A stretch of 64,000 nucleotides of DNA from Bacillus sp. ISL-45 (GTDB lineage: Bacteria > Bacillota > Bacilli > Bacillales > Cytobacillaceae): contig NZ_JAGGQQ010000010.1 of NCBI RefSeq assembly GCF_018613195.1, positions 62,001-126,000 of the forward strand, in the 5' to 3' direction. The notes beneath the pieces were generated by a model, which was not told the origin of the DNA, ran no database searches, and saw nothing but the letters and a program-made list of their open reading frames with translations. Numbering within the stretch: position 1 is the first letter of the stretch; each line of letters starts with the position of its first letter. Below, piece by piece: positions 1 to 9,276 of the stretch. The position numbers and the translations under genes were made by a program.

Positions 1-1924
1 CACTTAATGTCGATGGAGCTTCTTCAAGATTAACTCCTGATAAAGTGACCGCCTTTGTTCCATCCTCTTCAGAACCAGCTATAATAGTTAATGCTTCTTG
101 CTGTTTTTGAGTCTCAACAACTGTTAAAATTTCATGCTCGCCAGCTGATTGCTCCTTCTCCTGTACTGGATGAACATCTGGAAGGCGATCCGTGGACAGC
201 TCTTCTTCGGCCGCTTTGTTTTTCTGAGCAGACGAGGATCCTTCAAAATCGGTATGAATTTCCTTCGACTCGGACTTTTCCGAACCACCAGTCTTTCTTT
301 CTTCAGTCATAAAAGAGGGATATTTAGACGTGTTGCGCGCTTCCCACTTCCTCTTGTCCTGCTTAAGCATAAGAACATTAAATGGAAGCTGCCTTTTGTG
401 TTCTGAAGGCTTATTCTCTATTTTTGGTTCAGCATCATGACTCGGTTCAGCATCTGATTCCTCATTAGTATCTACAGTCTCCGTGATTTGTTCACTATGA
501 ACAGTGACAGGCTGGCCATAATTATCTTCAGCTTTCGGTTGATAGTCTGTTGTTTCTGACTCTTCCTCGCTTTGCTGATAGCCGATTGTTTCTGACTCTT
601 TCTCGCTTTGCTGATAGCCGATTGTTTCTGACTCTTTCTCGCTTTGCTGATAGCCGATTGTTTCTGACTCTTCCTCGATCTGTTGATATCCGATTGTTTC
701 TGACTCTTCCACGCTTTGTTGATATCCGGTTTCAGATTCTTCCTGGCTTTGTAGGGAGTCAGTTTCTTCCGAATCTCCTAGACTATGTTGTAAGCCGGTC
801 TGTCCTGATACTTCAGGAATAGGCACAAGACTGGTCTCTTTTGTTTCTTCCTGGCTTTGCTGAGAACCGGCCTCTGCTGATTCTACATGACTTTCTTGAT
901 AGACGGTCTCTGTCAGGTCAAGGTGGGAATCAATCACTTCTATCTCTTCCGGTACTTGGTTCGAATCAATCAATTCTATCTTTTCCTGATCAGGTTCATA
1001 GCGTAATGCTTGTGGCTCTTTGACCACAAGCTCATTTCCGGCCTCAGTCAGCGTTTCAATTTGTGGATCTGCATGACTAAACTCAGGCTCATTATCGAGA
1101 ATGATATCAATTGCCTCAGATTCCAGGTCCCACTGTTCTACTCGTTCCTCGATTTCAGTGACCTCAAAATCCTGGGTTTCAGCAAGATCATCTTCTATGT
1201 ATATTTCTTGTGTCAGTTCCTCATTATGAACTTTTGTTGAATCAGGAAATGCCTCTACAGCAGGTGCTTGCGGCATCCTGTTTGTATCGGTTTGACTGGA
1301 TTGTTCAACCAGGCCCGCTTGACTCCTCTCAAAACCAGTCAGTTCAAATTCAACATCCTCAAGATTTGTTTGGGTCTGCCTTTTACTAGGAGGCCTGTTA
1401 AACGCATAAATCGGTGACGGTATTTCTGTTGGCCTGAATGGCTGCCGGAATTTAGGTCCGCTGTCCTTCCGTGTTTCATAATGGAACTTCGTTGCAGGTT
1501 CCTCGGGTTTTTTTGGCCTGGATGCTTCATTTGGTTTCCTCTTAGGTTCACGTCTGAAAGTGCTTCGAGCATCCACGACGGAATCCTGGTGCGGATCGTG
1601 AAAAGAATCACTTTCAGATTGACGTTCATTCATCCTCAACGAACCGTGCTCTTTAATGAAAGGCTTTATTTCATCAATTTGGCTGGCCCTTTCCTGCCGC
1701 CCCTTTCTCGGCTTTGTTTTTTCAGGGGCTGGGTTCTCATCCGGGATCAGCGGGAAACGAAACTGACCTTTTGGATATTGATATAATACTTTTGCTTCTA
1801 TATCCCTTTTTTCACTCTTCTCACTTTTTAATGGCTTTGAGACAGGCTGATCCTGATCCATACCAGTAAATTCATCATCGTTATCGTTTTGGAACTTGGT
1901 AAAAATCTTTTTAATCCAACTCAA
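1..1924 (-). CDS. sftA: DNA translocase SftA, N-terminal part (runs off window)
   Basis: Reading the minus strand from a TTG start at 1924 (protein begins MSWIKKIF) the frame stays open for 641 codons to the window edge. Two stretches match what I recall of SftA: LYQYPKGQFRFPLIPD near residue 50 and LPFNVLMLKQDKRKWEAR near residue 515. SftA is a soluble FtsK/SpoIIIE-family DNA pump acting at the division septum; its motor domain would lie to the left of the window. What is visible is an acidic, low-complexity linker rich in Glu, Ser and Gln. It includes about five 12-residue repeats of the type ESETIGYQQSEK (36-bp units, about 545-735). The linker looks longer than in B. subtilis, where the whole protein is about 950 residues. 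Assignment rests on the N-terminal motifs and on ytpQ/ytpP next door. Confidence 0.85.
   Translation of the reverse strand, partial: MSWIKKIFTKFQNDNDDEFTGMDQDQPVSKPLKSEKSEKRDIEAKVLYQYPKGQFRFPLIPDENPAPEKTKPRKGRQERASQIDEIKPFIKEHGSLRMNERQSESDSFHDPHQDSVVDARSTFRREPKRKPNEASRPKKPEEPATKFHYETRKDSGPKFRQPFRPTEIPSPIYAFNRPPSKRQTQTNLEDVEFELTGFERSQAGLVEQSSQTDTNRMPQAPAVEAFPDSTKVHNEELTQEIYIEDDLAETQDFEVTEIEERVEQWDLESEAIDIILDNEPEFSHADPQIETLTEAGNELVVKEPQALRYEPDQEKIELIDSNQVPEEIEVIDSHLDLTETVYQESHVESAEAGSQQSQEETKETSLVPIPEVSGQTGLQHSLGDSEETDSLQSQEESETGYQQSVEESETIGYQQIEEESETIGYQQSEKESETIGYQQSEKESETIGYQQSEEESETTDYQPKAEDNYGQPVTVHSEQITETVDTNEESDAEPSHDAEPKIENKPSEHKRQLPFNVLMLKQDKRKWEARNTSKYPSFMTEERKTGGSEKSESKEIHTDFEGSSSAQKNKAAEEELSTDRLPDVHPVQEKEQSAGEHEILTVVETQKQQEALTIIAGSEEDGTKAVTLSGVNLEEAPSTLS
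545..740 (-). repeat. 36-bp tandem repeats inside sftA
   Basis: About five in-frame 36-bp units, each encoding a 12-residue block close to ESETIGYQQSEK. The central units are nearly identical and the outer ones degenerate. They lie in the disordered linker of SftA, so copy number probably varies between strains. Confidence 0.85.
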
Positions 1925-2085
1925 TTTAAATCACTCTTTCTTTCGCATTTCATTATTATTTTAACAGTAAATCCATATTTTTCGAGATAAATTGAAAGAA
2001 TGAGCATTTTTTACGAGAAGAAATCTTCTGGAACAATCAACTTTAGGCTCAGTTATTTACAAAACATGGCACCGGATGTACATAA

Positions 2086-2515
2086 AGGAAAGTGCAAGCA
2101 CCTTGGTCAGCCCCGACAAGCGCTGCCCGCCTATAACGCCACGTCCTCCCAAAAGCTAACGCTTTCGGTCGTGCGATGCATCGCTTCGAAGTATTTCTTA
2201 TCCTGTGGCTGGCGGGTCTAGCACAACGTGTGCCTCGGAGGGCCGACCGGTGAAGTCGTTCTTTGACTTCATTGGGCGGACTGAAACCGGAAAGTATAGC
2301 CGACTGTCCAGAAACGCAGAAACTGGAGACTCCGACCCTTCCGGCGGAGTTGAAGTTTCGGAGTTTCTAGGAGGCGACACTAGACAAACGTCTCGAGGAG
2401 TTAGGAGCCGCAGCTAGACAAGCGACTCGAGCTGCTCAAAGCTAACGCTTCTCGCAAGATACTCGAGGAAACACTCTCAGGGATGAAAACTGGCTAGGCG
2501 CTGGAACTAGACAAT
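2086..2515 (+). repeat. Modular interspersed repeat, copy A (long form)
   Basis: Head (gcaccttggtcagccccgac), a first optional module (2125-2250) with inverted ends CCCGCC...GGCGGG, a core hairpin GAAGTCGTTCTTTGACTTC, a second optional module (about 2281-2390) with GAAACGCAGAAACTGGAGAC, and a tail ending in ggctaggcgctggaactaga. Related copies sit at 20621, 21920 and 54560. It fills most of the 1925-2557 gap between sftA and ytpQ. Short ORFs inside it are not genes. Confidence 0.85.
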
Positions 2516-2520
2516 GGAAA

Positions 2521-2543
2521 AAAGCCCGATAATTCCGGGCTTT
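2521..2543 (-). terminator. Terminator of ytpP-ytpQ
   Basis: On the minus strand AAAGCCCG, 7-nt loop, CGGGCTTT followed by T residues, directly after the ytpQ stop. Confidence 0.85.
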
Positions 2544-2557
2544 CGCTTCTTTCCTTA

Positions 2558-3352
2558 CTAGTCCTTTTTTGTTTTTCCTAAAATAAAGATTGGTTCAAGT
2601 TCTCCATCTTCATACAGGAAACTCAGAGCAGTGATTGGCACTCTTCCACTCGCAAAAAAGCTCATTGTCATCTGGGCCAAAATATCATAGCCTGTGTTAT
2701 TTTCCACATCGGCGATAATCAAGACATCTTGATGGGGAACCGCCACAGTCATGGTTCCCTTCATCCTTTTCTTCATTTCATTCAAAAAGCTCGTATTCAA
2801 AATCCTGCTCGCATCATAACCGTCATTCGTATTGAGGAAATAAAAGGTGTTCTCGGCCACACGATCCTCTTTTATTTTTACGGAGAGGGAACGGACATTG
2901 AACAAAGCGGTCTCGCGGACCTGACCCGCTGACCATCCTTCTTTTTTCAAAAGCTTCGAATCAATCAGCCTGTATGTTGTGCCTAAATCCAAAGCATAAT
3001 AGATCCTTGTTTCGGCGGTATGATCATCATAAAGAAAGGGAACCCCTTCCTCGGCTTCAGATGGGAAGGACGTCGAACGGATGACAGGAAAAATATTCTT
3101 TTCCTTTCCTGACAGTTCGAGCTGGCTTTCCATGGCATTGAGGCCTTCCGTTACATAATAGACCACCTCATCAATCGCTTTTTCCTTCTGATCCTGCCAC
3201 TTGGCGACAATCCCAGGCAAGGCAATGGTGATGCCGCGTCCAGTCGTTTTATTTTCAATTCTCAACTGATCCTTTTCCCTGTCATAGGAAAAAGTCCGAT
3301 CGGGATGTTGAAGACGATTCTCCAGCTCTTTACGCATTTTTCTGCTATCCAT
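2558..3352 (-). CDS. ytpQ: YtpQ family protein (DUF1444)
   Basis: 264 residues, matching the YtpQ/DUF1444 family in length and in the N-terminal pattern [20 protein letters not shown] and the [16 protein letters not shown] segment. The biochemical function is unknown. I chose the ATG at 3352 (MDSRKMRKE) because GGAGGG lies 7 nt upstream, whereas the ATG at 3367 has no ribosome site. It lies about 85 bp downstream of the thioredoxin-like ytpP on the same strand and ahead of a strong terminator, so the two are probably one operon. In B. subtilis ytpR follows ytpQ; here that gene is absent and a repeat element occupies the space before sftA. Confidence 0.85.
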   Translation of the reverse strand: MDSRKMRKELENRLQHPDRTFSYDREKDQLRIENKTTGRGITIALPGIVAKWQDQKEKAIDEVVYYVTEGLNAMESQLELSGKEKNIFPVIRSTSFPSEAEEGVPFLYDDHTAETRIYYALDLGTTYRLIDSKLLKKEGWSAGQVRETALFNVRSLSVKIKEDRVAENTFYFLNTNDGYDASRILNTSFLNEMKKRMKGTMTVAVPHQDVLIIADVENNTGYDILAQMTMSFFASGRVPITALSFLYEDGELEPIFILGKTKKD

Positions 3353-3436
3353 AGTACTACCCTCCATTTCTTCAGGAGTTTCTGCAACTCATTTTACATG
3401 AAATTTCCCTCCACCTCAAAAGATGGAGGGAAAGAT

Positions 3437-3751
3437 TTAAGCAAGACCTTCAATGAAATTTTCGATTTCAGTCTGTGTCTTTCTGTTCTTGCTGACAAAA
3501 CGGCCAAGCTCTTTGCCATTTTCAAAAGCGACGAAGCTAGGAATGCCGAAAACATCCAGCTGGATGCAAAGATCGATAAAATCATCACGATCGACCGAAA
3601 CAAATTCGTAATCGCTGTATTTGCTTTCAATTTCAGGCAACACTGGCTCGATTACACGGCAATCCGGGCACCAGCCCGCTGTAAATAAAAATATATGCTT
3701 GCCATCGTTTTTCAACGCTTCAAACTGTTCCATTGATTCCAAGTTTTTCAT
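3437..3751 (-). CDS. ytpP: Thioredoxin-like protein YtpP
   Basis: 104 residues with a thioredoxin fold signature: the WCPDC redox motif at residues 27-31 and a cis-proline segment GIPSFVAF near residue 70. No signal peptide, so cytosolic. The WCPDC variant differs from the WCGPC of TrxA and is typical of the YtpP group. GGGAGGAT precedes the ATG. It is the first gene of a two-gene unit with ytpQ. A role in thiol-disulfide exchange is inferred from the family. Confidence 0.87.
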   Translation of the reverse strand: MKNLESMEQFEALKNDGKHIFLFTAGWCPDCRVIEPVLPEIESKYSDYEFVSVDRDDFIDLCIQLDVFGIPSFVAFENGKELGRFVSKNRKTQTEIENFIEGLA

Positions 3752-3980
3752 AACATATCCTCCCGGAAAAATCTCATTGTACTTCCCTTATTTTACCCAT
3801 GCATGTTTAAAAAAGAAACTAATCTGATTTAAGCTTTTTTGGCAAAAGCTGGAGCCAGACAATCCGCTGGCTGCATTAATCTGCACTCTAAATACAGGCT
3901 CTTTTCGCAAACATTGTTGCTTTCACAAAATGAGGGTGCAGGATCGGTACGAAAAGCAACAATTCCGGAAGTGCCCAATT
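3752..3980. other. Intergenic, nothing recognised
   Basis: About 230 bp between the ytpP start and the terminator of the lipoprotein gene. I see no ORF with a ribosome site and no clear RNA structure. Confidence 0.5.
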
Positions 3981-4010
3981 AAAAAAAAACGCCATCAAAT
4001 TGAATGGCGT
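3981..4010 (-). terminator. Terminator of the lipoprotein gene
   Basis: Minus strand ACGCCAT, 8-nt loop, ATGGCGT then a run of nine T; it abuts the stop codon. Confidence 0.9.
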
Positions 4011-4513
4011 CAGTTCATTTTAACCGAGTTGGCAATTTGCATCATCGCTTCTGCGTCTTCTTTTACGTTCTCAGTTTCGGTAGTCAATTTGACGCCGCCA
4101 ATCCCGACAATCAGCTGATAATGGTTTTCTTTCAGCTTTTTAACAAGTAAATAGCCAAATTTCCCATCCTTACTGAAGGTCTCATTAGCATCCCATTCCT
4201 TCTGCTGCTTCACAGTAGAATCATAGACGACTTTACTATCTTCAAGTTCATGCTGGTTGTAAAAAAGGATATATGTTTTTTCTCCATCTTTGAGCAGTAC
4301 ATTATTAGGTGTTTCTTTATCTACCTTGACACTGGTCGGCAAATAATAATCTATGTCTTTTGTACTATTGTTTGTTTTTTCAGGTTGGCTTTCGAAGGTG
4401 GCCGCTACTTCCTCTTTTATGTCAGCCTTTTGTTCGGAAAATGAGGCAGAACAGGCGCTCAGCAGAAATACCCCTGCTACAACAAGCCCAAATGCCCTTC
4501 TGAACTTTATCAT
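4010..4513 (-). CDS. Predicted lipoprotein of unknown function
   Basis: 167 residues. Residues 1-21 form a lipoprotein signal ending in the lipobox LLSAC, so the mature protein should be lipid-anchored on the outer face of the membrane. The remainder is a single small soluble domain with a predicted strand-rich core (KTYILFYNQHELEDSKVVYD, then FGYLLVKKLKENHYQLIVGI). I do not recognise a named family and assign no function. Monocistronic: it has its own terminator and a gap of 350 bp upstream. Confidence 0.8.
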   Translation of the reverse strand: MIKFRRAFGLVVAGVFLLSACSASFSEQKADIKEEVAATFESQPEKTNNSTKDIDYYLPTSVKVDKETPNNVLLKDGEKTYILFYNQHELEDSKVVYDSTVKQQKEWDANETFSKDGKFGYLLVKKLKENHYQLIVGIGGVKLTTETENVKEDAEAMMQIANSVKMN

Positions 4514-4864
4514 ACTTTCTTCCCCCTTGCTAAGGACTTATCCACTTCTTTTCTATCATACCTTTCTTAAATGATGGGTGACAAGGCTTCGTTTACACTT
4601 TTTGGTGAAATTTATGGTATTTTTCAGAAATTTGTCGAGAAATATTAGTTTACAGGCGATTGCGGAATAAACCTTTAGTTGCTAGCCCGGAAGTTATTAG
4701 GGGTTTCTTCTTCCTTTTATTAGGATCTCTCTCTGGCAACAATCTTCACCAAATGAATTTTATATATTTGACCTAATCAGCTTTTCAGGACACCAATATG
4801 GATATATGCTTTTTCCCAAGAGTCTGAATGAATTGAAAGAAGGAGTAAAGAAAAAAACAGCCTT
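4514..4864. other. Intergenic, nothing recognised
   Basis: AT-rich 350 bp between two minus-strand genes. It must hold the lipoprotein promoter and the end of the DUF84 transcript (weak hairpin ACAGTC-TAAAA-GGCTGT plus T run at about 4853-4880). No ORF or conserved RNA seen. Confidence 0.5.
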
Positions 4865-5392
4865 TTAGACTGTCTTTTTATCTTGCCCTATTTGATATTC
4901 ATATTGTCCGGCAAGCAGTTTCATGACATGTGTGAACATTTCACTTCTGTTGATTTGTCCATTCGTGAAAATCCCGACTGCTCCTTCGTTTTTGCGGACG
5001 TTTTGTTTTTTTGCATATTCGTCCATCACTGGGCCTAGTTCAGCACCCTTCAATAACTGCCCGGCAATCTCTTCGGGAAGCGGAATCCTTGCGCCGCCGG
5101 CAATGATTGGCTCCATTCCTTTTACAGCCAAAGCCCCCCAGTTGCATAGCATCAGTCCAAATGGAGTCTGCTGGACGCCGCCTTCCAGTCCAATCCCGAT
5201 ATCAGCTTCAGTTCTTTCGGCCGCCTGTATGGCCCTGTTGACTGCCCCTTTGATGGTTTCCTCGTCAGACATCGGCTGCTCGCTCACACCTGATTCAGCA
5301 TCAACAGAAACGATTTTGTATGGACCCTCCATGAACGCGCCCTTAACCGCGTTTATTTTAGCCGGATTCTTTGAACCAATAGCAACTCGCAT
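4865..5392 (-). CDS. DUF84 family NTP phosphatase (inosine/xanthosine triphosphatase type)
   Basis: 175 residues. The N-terminus MRVAIGSKNPAKINAVKGAF is the nucleotide-binding loop typical of the YjjX/DUF84 family, which hydrolyses non-canonical purine triphosphates such as ITP and XTP. The family segments DAESGVSEQPMSDEETIKGA and GIGLEGGV are also present. Cytosolic; a house-cleaning role is inferred from the family. It is followed on the same strand, with a 66-bp gap, by no further gene of its own; ytoP lies upstream. Length is normal. Confidence 0.82.
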   Translation of the reverse strand: MRVAIGSKNPAKINAVKGAFMEGPYKIVSVDAESGVSEQPMSDEETIKGAVNRAIQAAERTEADIGIGLEGGVQQTPFGLMLCNWGALAVKGMEPIIAGGARIPLPEEIAGQLLKGAELGPVMDEYAKKQNVRKNEGAVGIFTNGQINRSEMFTHVMKLLAGQYEYQIGQDKKTV

Positions 5393-5458
5393 AATTTATG
5401 CCACCTTTCTTGCATGAAAAAGGAGCAGTTTTTACCTGCCCCCTTCATTTCCTTTTTA

Positions 5459-6532
5459 TTAGCTATTATTCTTGATTGTTTCCACAGTTGTTTTATCTGC
5501 TGCTTTTACAAGCTTGACTAGAAGTTCTTTTGCAGCCGCATAGTCATCGACATGGATCATAGATGCTGCGGTATGGATGTAGCGTGAGCAGATGCCGATT
5601 ACGGCACTCGGAATCCCCTGATTGGAAGTATGCACTCTTCCTGCATCCGTTCCGCCCTGGGACACGAAGTACTGGTAAGGAATATCATGAGTTTCAGCCA
5701 TATCAAGGATGAACTCTCTCATGCCTCTGTGCGTGACCATTGAGCGGTCAAGGATTCTTAACAGAGTTCCCTTGCCAAGCTGGCCGAACTCATTCTTATC
5801 ACCTGACATATCATTAGCCGGGCTTGCATCCAATGCGAAGAAGATGTCCGGGTCGATCATGTTCGCAGCAGTCTGCGCGCCTCTTAAGCCGACCTCTTCC
5901 TGGACCGTAGCACCTGAGTAAAGCGTGTTCGGCAGCTGAATGTCCTTTGTTTCCTTTAACAGCTCAATAGCCAGGCCGCAGCCATAGCGATTATCCCAAG
6001 CTTTAGCAAGAATCTTCTTGTCGTTTGCCATTGGAGTGAACGGACAGATCGGTACGATTTGCTGACCTGGTTTGATGCCGATGTTGATGGCATCTTCTTT
6101 ATCGTCTGCACCGATATCAATCAGCATGTTCTTGATTTCCATCGGCTTGTTGCGCTTCGACTCATCCAGCAGATGAGGAGGAATCGAGCCAATTACGCCT
6201 GTTACCGGTCCATTTTTCGTGATGATCTGGACGCGCTGTGCTAGCAGTACCTGGCTCCACCAGCCGCCAAGGGTCTGGAATCGGATCATCCCGTTTTTCG
6301 TGATCGATGTGACCATGAATCCAACTTCATCCATATGTCCGGCAACCATGATTTTCGGGCCGTTCGTATCACCTTTTTTAACGCCGAAAACACTGCCCAG
6401 TTTATCCTGGATCAGTTCATCCGAATACTGCTCCAATTGCTCGCGCATGAATTTGCGGACTGCATGCTCGTTGCCTGGTGCTCCAGGAAGTTCTGTCAAT
6501 GTCTTAAACAGACTCAATGTTTGCTCGTTCAT
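5459..6532 (-). CDS. ytoP: M42 family metallopeptidase (glutamyl aminopeptidase-like) YtoP
   Basis: 357 residues of the M42 aminopeptidase family. Metal ligands are visible in [11 protein letters not shown] (His-x-Asp, about residue 67), the AWDNRYGCG segment (second Asp), the catalytic [10 protein letters not shown] (Glu-Glu), and ALDASPAND. The His ligand lies in [10 protein letters not shown] near the C-terminus. These are cytosolic, dinuclear-metal enzymes that form large assemblies and trim peptides. The ATG at 6532 has AAGGAG 9 nt upstream; the longer frame reaching 6589 has no ribosome site. ytzB is transcribed divergently. Confidence 0.87.
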   Translation of the reverse strand: MNEQTLSLFKTLTELPGAPGNEHAVRKFMREQLEQYSDELIQDKLGSVFGVKKGDTNGPKIMVAGHMDEVGFMVTSITKNGMIRFQTLGGWWSQVLLAQRVQIITKNGPVTGVIGSIPPHLLDESKRNKPMEIKNMLIDIGADDKEDAINIGIKPGQQIVPICPFTPMANDKKILAKAWDNRYGCGLAIELLKETKDIQLPNTLYSGATVQEEVGLRGAQTAANMIDPDIFFALDASPANDMSGDKNEFGQLGKGTLLRILDRSMVTHRGMREFILDMAETHDIPYQYFVSQGGTDAGRVHTSNQGIPSAVIGICSRYIHTAASMIHVDDYAAAKELLVKLVKAADKTTVETIKNNS

Positions 6533-6736
6533 ATAACTTCTCCTTCTCACGATAAATTTAGATTTACTAAAGATTATGTATTTATACATTCCATTTTACA
6601 GAACATTCATTATGCTTGCCAGTCTAAATCGTCCCATACGTGTTTTTTGCGGGCATTATTTCTTTGCTCCGTATGTTTGATTTGTTATGATGAAGGTAAC
6701 TTGAAATTCCATATATAACCTTGGAGGTCCTTGACT

Positions 6737-7051
6737 ATGAACTGGAAAGCCTTTTTCATTGGCGTTGGCGCCGGACTGGCCGGTGCGTATGCCGTAAAGG
6801 AACTTGCGTCACAAAAAGAAACCGTATCAGCTGATAAAGTACTGAATCATGCGAAGGCAGCATTTAAGAAATCAGGGCCAATCAGCGGCTCATGGATCAA
6901 TATGACGGCTGAACCATATTCAAAACCACCTGTTGATTACCAGGTATATAAAGGTGGTATTTCCCGCAATGTCGACGGCAGGGTGGAACAATATGAATTC
7001 ATCGCCGACGCAGCAACAGGTGCAATTCTCGATGCATACCCGCTGGATTAA
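6737..7051 (+). CDS. ytzB: YtzB, PepSY-domain protein
   Basis: 104 residues. An N-terminal membrane segment (WKAFFIGVGAGLAGAYAV) is followed by a PepSY-like domain (VDYQVYKGGISRNVDGRVEQYEFIADAATGAILDAYPLD). PepSY domains are thought to inhibit or hold peptidases, and this one is divergent from the peptidase gene ytoP; a functional link is inference only. The ATG at 6737 follows TTGGAGGT by 7 nt; the TTG at 6731 is too close to it. Confidence 0.83.
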   Translation: MNWKAFFIGVGAGLAGAYAVKELASQKETVSADKVLNHAKAAFKKSGPISGSWINMTAEPYSKPPVDYQVYKGGISRNVDGRVEQYEFIADAATGAILDAYPLD

Positions 7052-7066
7052 TATCTATTGAAATGA

Positions 7067-7096
7067 AGACCTGCTTAGCGCAGGTCTATTTTTTTC
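7067..7096 (+). terminator. Terminator of ytzB, shared with ytnP end
   Basis: AGACCTGC-TTAGC-GCAGGTCT followed by ATTTTTTT. The stem overlaps the ytnP stop codon, so two convergent genes share it. Confidence 0.85.
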
Positions 7097-7925
7097 TCTC
7101 AATTGTCTGAGTTATTTTACCATCCTGATCAAATTTTACTGCACGATAGACTGCATCATGATAAAAAGTGAACCAGGCGTCCTTGCTGATCCCAAATTCA
7201 AGCCATTTCTGCTTGGCGAAAATCGAATCCATTGGAAAATCGTCGTATGCCATTACCCATAGAGGGTTTTGATGAGCGTGAGTAGGCATGATATCAGCCA
7301 TATGCACAACAGTCACATCTTCATCCTCAATGATGAGGATTGAATGTCCGTCACTATGGCCGCCGGTGTGGATCATTTTAATCGGACCAAATGACCATTC
7401 CGCCTCAAATGTCTCAACCTGCTGCTCAATTCCTTGCCAGTTCTCTTTCCAGTATGTACTCTTGGACCTGATATTCGGATTGCGCATTTCATCCCATTCG
7501 ACCTGGGAAGTGATGATTTTCGCGTTCGGGAAAACTGAGACAAGTTCCCCGCCTGAATCCTTCGTCAACCCGCAGGCATGGTCAAAATGCATATGAGTCA
7601 TCAATACGTAATCGACATTTTCAGGCTTCAAGCCCCGCTTTTCCAGCTCTAACATCAGGCTTGATTCCTCTAGAACTCCAAAATTGCGTTTTTGCTTCTC
7701 GTTCAGTTTTCCATTACCCATGCCGCTTTCAACAAGGAAATTCTTTCCCACTGCCTGGATCAAAATCGGATCTGTTCGCAGCTCAATCTGATTTTTTTCA
7801 TTCACAGCATATTTTCGCGACCATAATGGTTTCGGGACGACTCCGAACATTGCCCCGCCATCAAGATGAGTGACCCCGCCGTTCAGCCACTCCAGTTTTA
7901 CGTTCCGAAGCTCAAGCTTTTCCAT
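7086..7925 (-). CDS. ytnP: YtnP, metallo-beta-lactamase fold lactonase-like hydrolase
   Basis: 279 residues. The zinc motif [10 protein letters not shown] (His-x-His-x-Asp-His) and the downstream ligands in [10 protein letters not shown] place it in the AHL-lactonase branch of the metallo-beta-lactamase superfamily. B. subtilis YtnP has been reported to quench a Streptomyces signal, so a role in degrading lactone signals is plausible. The conserved opening [25 protein letters not shown] matches YtnP. I start at the second ATG (7925), 9 nt after GGGGG; the first ATG at 7934 overlaps the ribosome site. Confidence 0.85.
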   Translation of the reverse strand: MEKLELRNVKLEWLNGGVTHLDGGAMFGVVPKPLWSRKYAVNEKNQIELRTDPILIQAVGKNFLVESGMGNGKLNEKQKRNFGVLEESSLMLELEKRGLKPENVDYVLMTHMHFDHACGLTKDSGGELVSVFPNAKIITSQVEWDEMRNPNIRSKSTYWKENWQGIEQQVETFEAEWSFGPIKMIHTGGHSDGHSILIIEDEDVTVVHMADIMPTHAHQNPLWVMAYDDFPMDSIFAKQKWLEFGISKDAWFTFYHDAVYRAVKFDQDGKITQTIERKK

Positions 7926-8052
7926 CGCACACATCCCCCTTTTTTACTTGATTGTAACACTCGGATTTTAAATTTTTAAATAATTCTGCTCTTTTTTTAT
8001 TTCGGTGACTGAGATATGATCATATTTTTAGCTCCATTCAATAGGAATTCTA

Positions 8053-8130
8053 TTTTATTGGCGGAGTTCACAATTTTATTGGCGATATTTTATTTTTATT
8101 GGCGATTTTCACATATTTATTAGCGAACTG
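8053..8130 (+). repeat. Tandem phrase TTTTATTGGCGA
   Basis: Four imperfect units of about 20 bp, each built on TTTTATTGGCGA or TTTATTAGCGAA, between ytnP and trmB. No ORF. Confidence 0.7.
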
Positions 8131-8156
8131 GAAAATAACGAGCTTTTTTACCAAAT

Positions 8157-8188
8157 AAAAAAACCGGCCGATGCAAAATCGCCGGTTT
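8157..8188 (-). terminator. Terminator of trmB
   Basis: Minus strand AAACCGGC, 12-nt loop, GCCGGTTT then TTTTT; just after the trmB stop. Confidence 0.85.
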
Positions 8189-8199
8189 GTCCGTCTTTA

Positions 8200-8844
8200 T
8201 TATTCAGAAATAAATTGTACCTCACAACGGTAAATGCGGCTGCCCCGGGAGGAGAATTTCTCTTCGTATTCAGTCATGATGTTGCCCTCGTACTCACTGT
8301 TGTGAAGATCGAGGCTTACATAATTAAGCTTCATGCCATAATGCGAAAAGCTGACAAGGGAGTATTCAAACAAACCCTGGTTGTCTGTCTTGAAGTGAAT
8401 TTCACCATTTTTCACCAGGATGGATTCGTATACTTCAAGGAATGACTTGAATGTCAATCTTCTCTTTTCATGGCGTGTTTTTGGCCATGGATCGGAGAAA
8501 TTCAAATAGACTCGGCTCACGTCGCCGCTTTCAAAGTACTTGCTAAGCTCTGCTCCATTCACGTTCATCAGCTTGCAGTTTGGCAAATCCTCTTCAATCA
8601 GCTTGTCCAGCGCGCTGACGATGACGCTCTCCTGCAATTCAATGCCAATATAGTTAATGTCCGGATTGGCTTTTGCCATACCCGTGATGAACTGGCCTTT
8701 TCCTGTACCAATCTCAATGTGGAGGGGTTGATCCTTCTCAAACACTTTTCCCCAGTTTCCACGGTGCTGTTCAGGTTCATGTATCACAAAATTCGAATAC
8801 TCAAGTAATTTATCTTTAGCCCAAGGCTTGTTTCTTAGTCTCAT
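8200..8844 (-). CDS. trmB: tRNA (guanine-N7-)-methyltransferase TrmB
   Basis: 214 residues, the usual length. SAM-binding motif EIGTGKGQF at residues 44-52, acidic loop GIELQE after beta-2, the catalytic region [16 protein letters not shown] near residues 116-131, and the C-terminal TEYEEKF. It forms m7G46 in the tRNA variable loop using SAM. Divergent from ytzH, monocistronic with its own terminator. Confidence 0.95.
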   Translation of the reverse strand: MRLRNKPWAKDKLLEYSNFVIHEPEQHRGNWGKVFEKDQPLHIEIGTGKGQFITGMAKANPDINYIGIELQESVIVSALDKLIEEDLPNCKLMNVNGAELSKYFESGDVSRVYLNFSDPWPKTRHEKRRLTFKSFLEVYESILVKNGEIHFKTDNQGLFEYSLVSFSHYGMKLNYVSLDLHNSEYEGNIMTEYEEKFSSRGSRIYRCEVQFISE

Positions 8845-8937
8845 ATTGACACCTCTGTACTATTTTCATTCGTTTCAAACAATATCATGCAACCCATATG
8901 TTTTCAAGGTGAAATTTGTCGCGGCTGCATAAACACA

Positions 8938-8974
8938 AAAAGGAATCCACAATCTATAGGTGAATTCCTTTTAA
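8938..8974 (+). promoter_or_regulatory. Hairpin in front of ytzH
   Basis: AAAAGGAAT-C-CAC, 9-nt loop, GTG-A-ATTCCTTTT. It ends 8 nt before the ytzH ribosome site, within the trmB/ytzH divergent region. It may be a leader structure; function unknown. Confidence 0.5.
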
Positions 8975-8991
8975 AAGAAAGGGTGATCATT

Positions 8992-9270
8992 GTGCCTTTA
9001 AGCCACCATGACCAGGTAAATTTATTAAAAGATATATTAAGCAACCAGCAGACTGACTGCTGCGGTTCGGTTGCTGAGTATCAGCAATTGGAACGCCTGA
9101 TCAAATCGTTGATGGTCAACACGAATGTTGACGGCAACATCAAATCGATTCTGCAGGATGTTTATCAGTATAGCCAGAACGGTGTCAATGCCTCTGACCT
9201 GGAACAGCATATCCAGACAAATCGGGGACAGTTAACCCAATGGGTGGATGACATCGGACAATTCTCATGA
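8992..9270 (+). CDS. ytzH: YtzH-like protein
   Basis: 92 residues matching YtzH in length and in the opening PLSHHDQVNLLKDILSNQQTDCCG and the ending QWVDDIGQFS. Function unknown. The start is GTG at 8992, supported by AAGGGTGATC just upstream and by the family start MPL; reading further upstream lacks a ribosome site and runs through the hairpin. It converges with ytmP, the stops being only 7 bp apart. Confidence 0.8.
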   Translation: MPLSHHDQVNLLKDILSNQQTDCCGSVAEYQQLERLIKSLMVNTNVDGNIKSILQDVYQYSQNGVNASDLEQHIQTNRGQLTQWVDDIGQFS

Positions 9271-9276
9271 GAGAAA

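Noticed and set aside
91-1786. Several plus-strand ORFs opposite sftA
   Set aside because: They are antisense shadows of the repetitive SftA linker; the minus frame is open throughout with family motifs.
2198-2417. Small ORFs on both strands in the first modular repeat
   Set aside because: The same frames recur in other repeat copies with changes at module borders; no ribosome sites.
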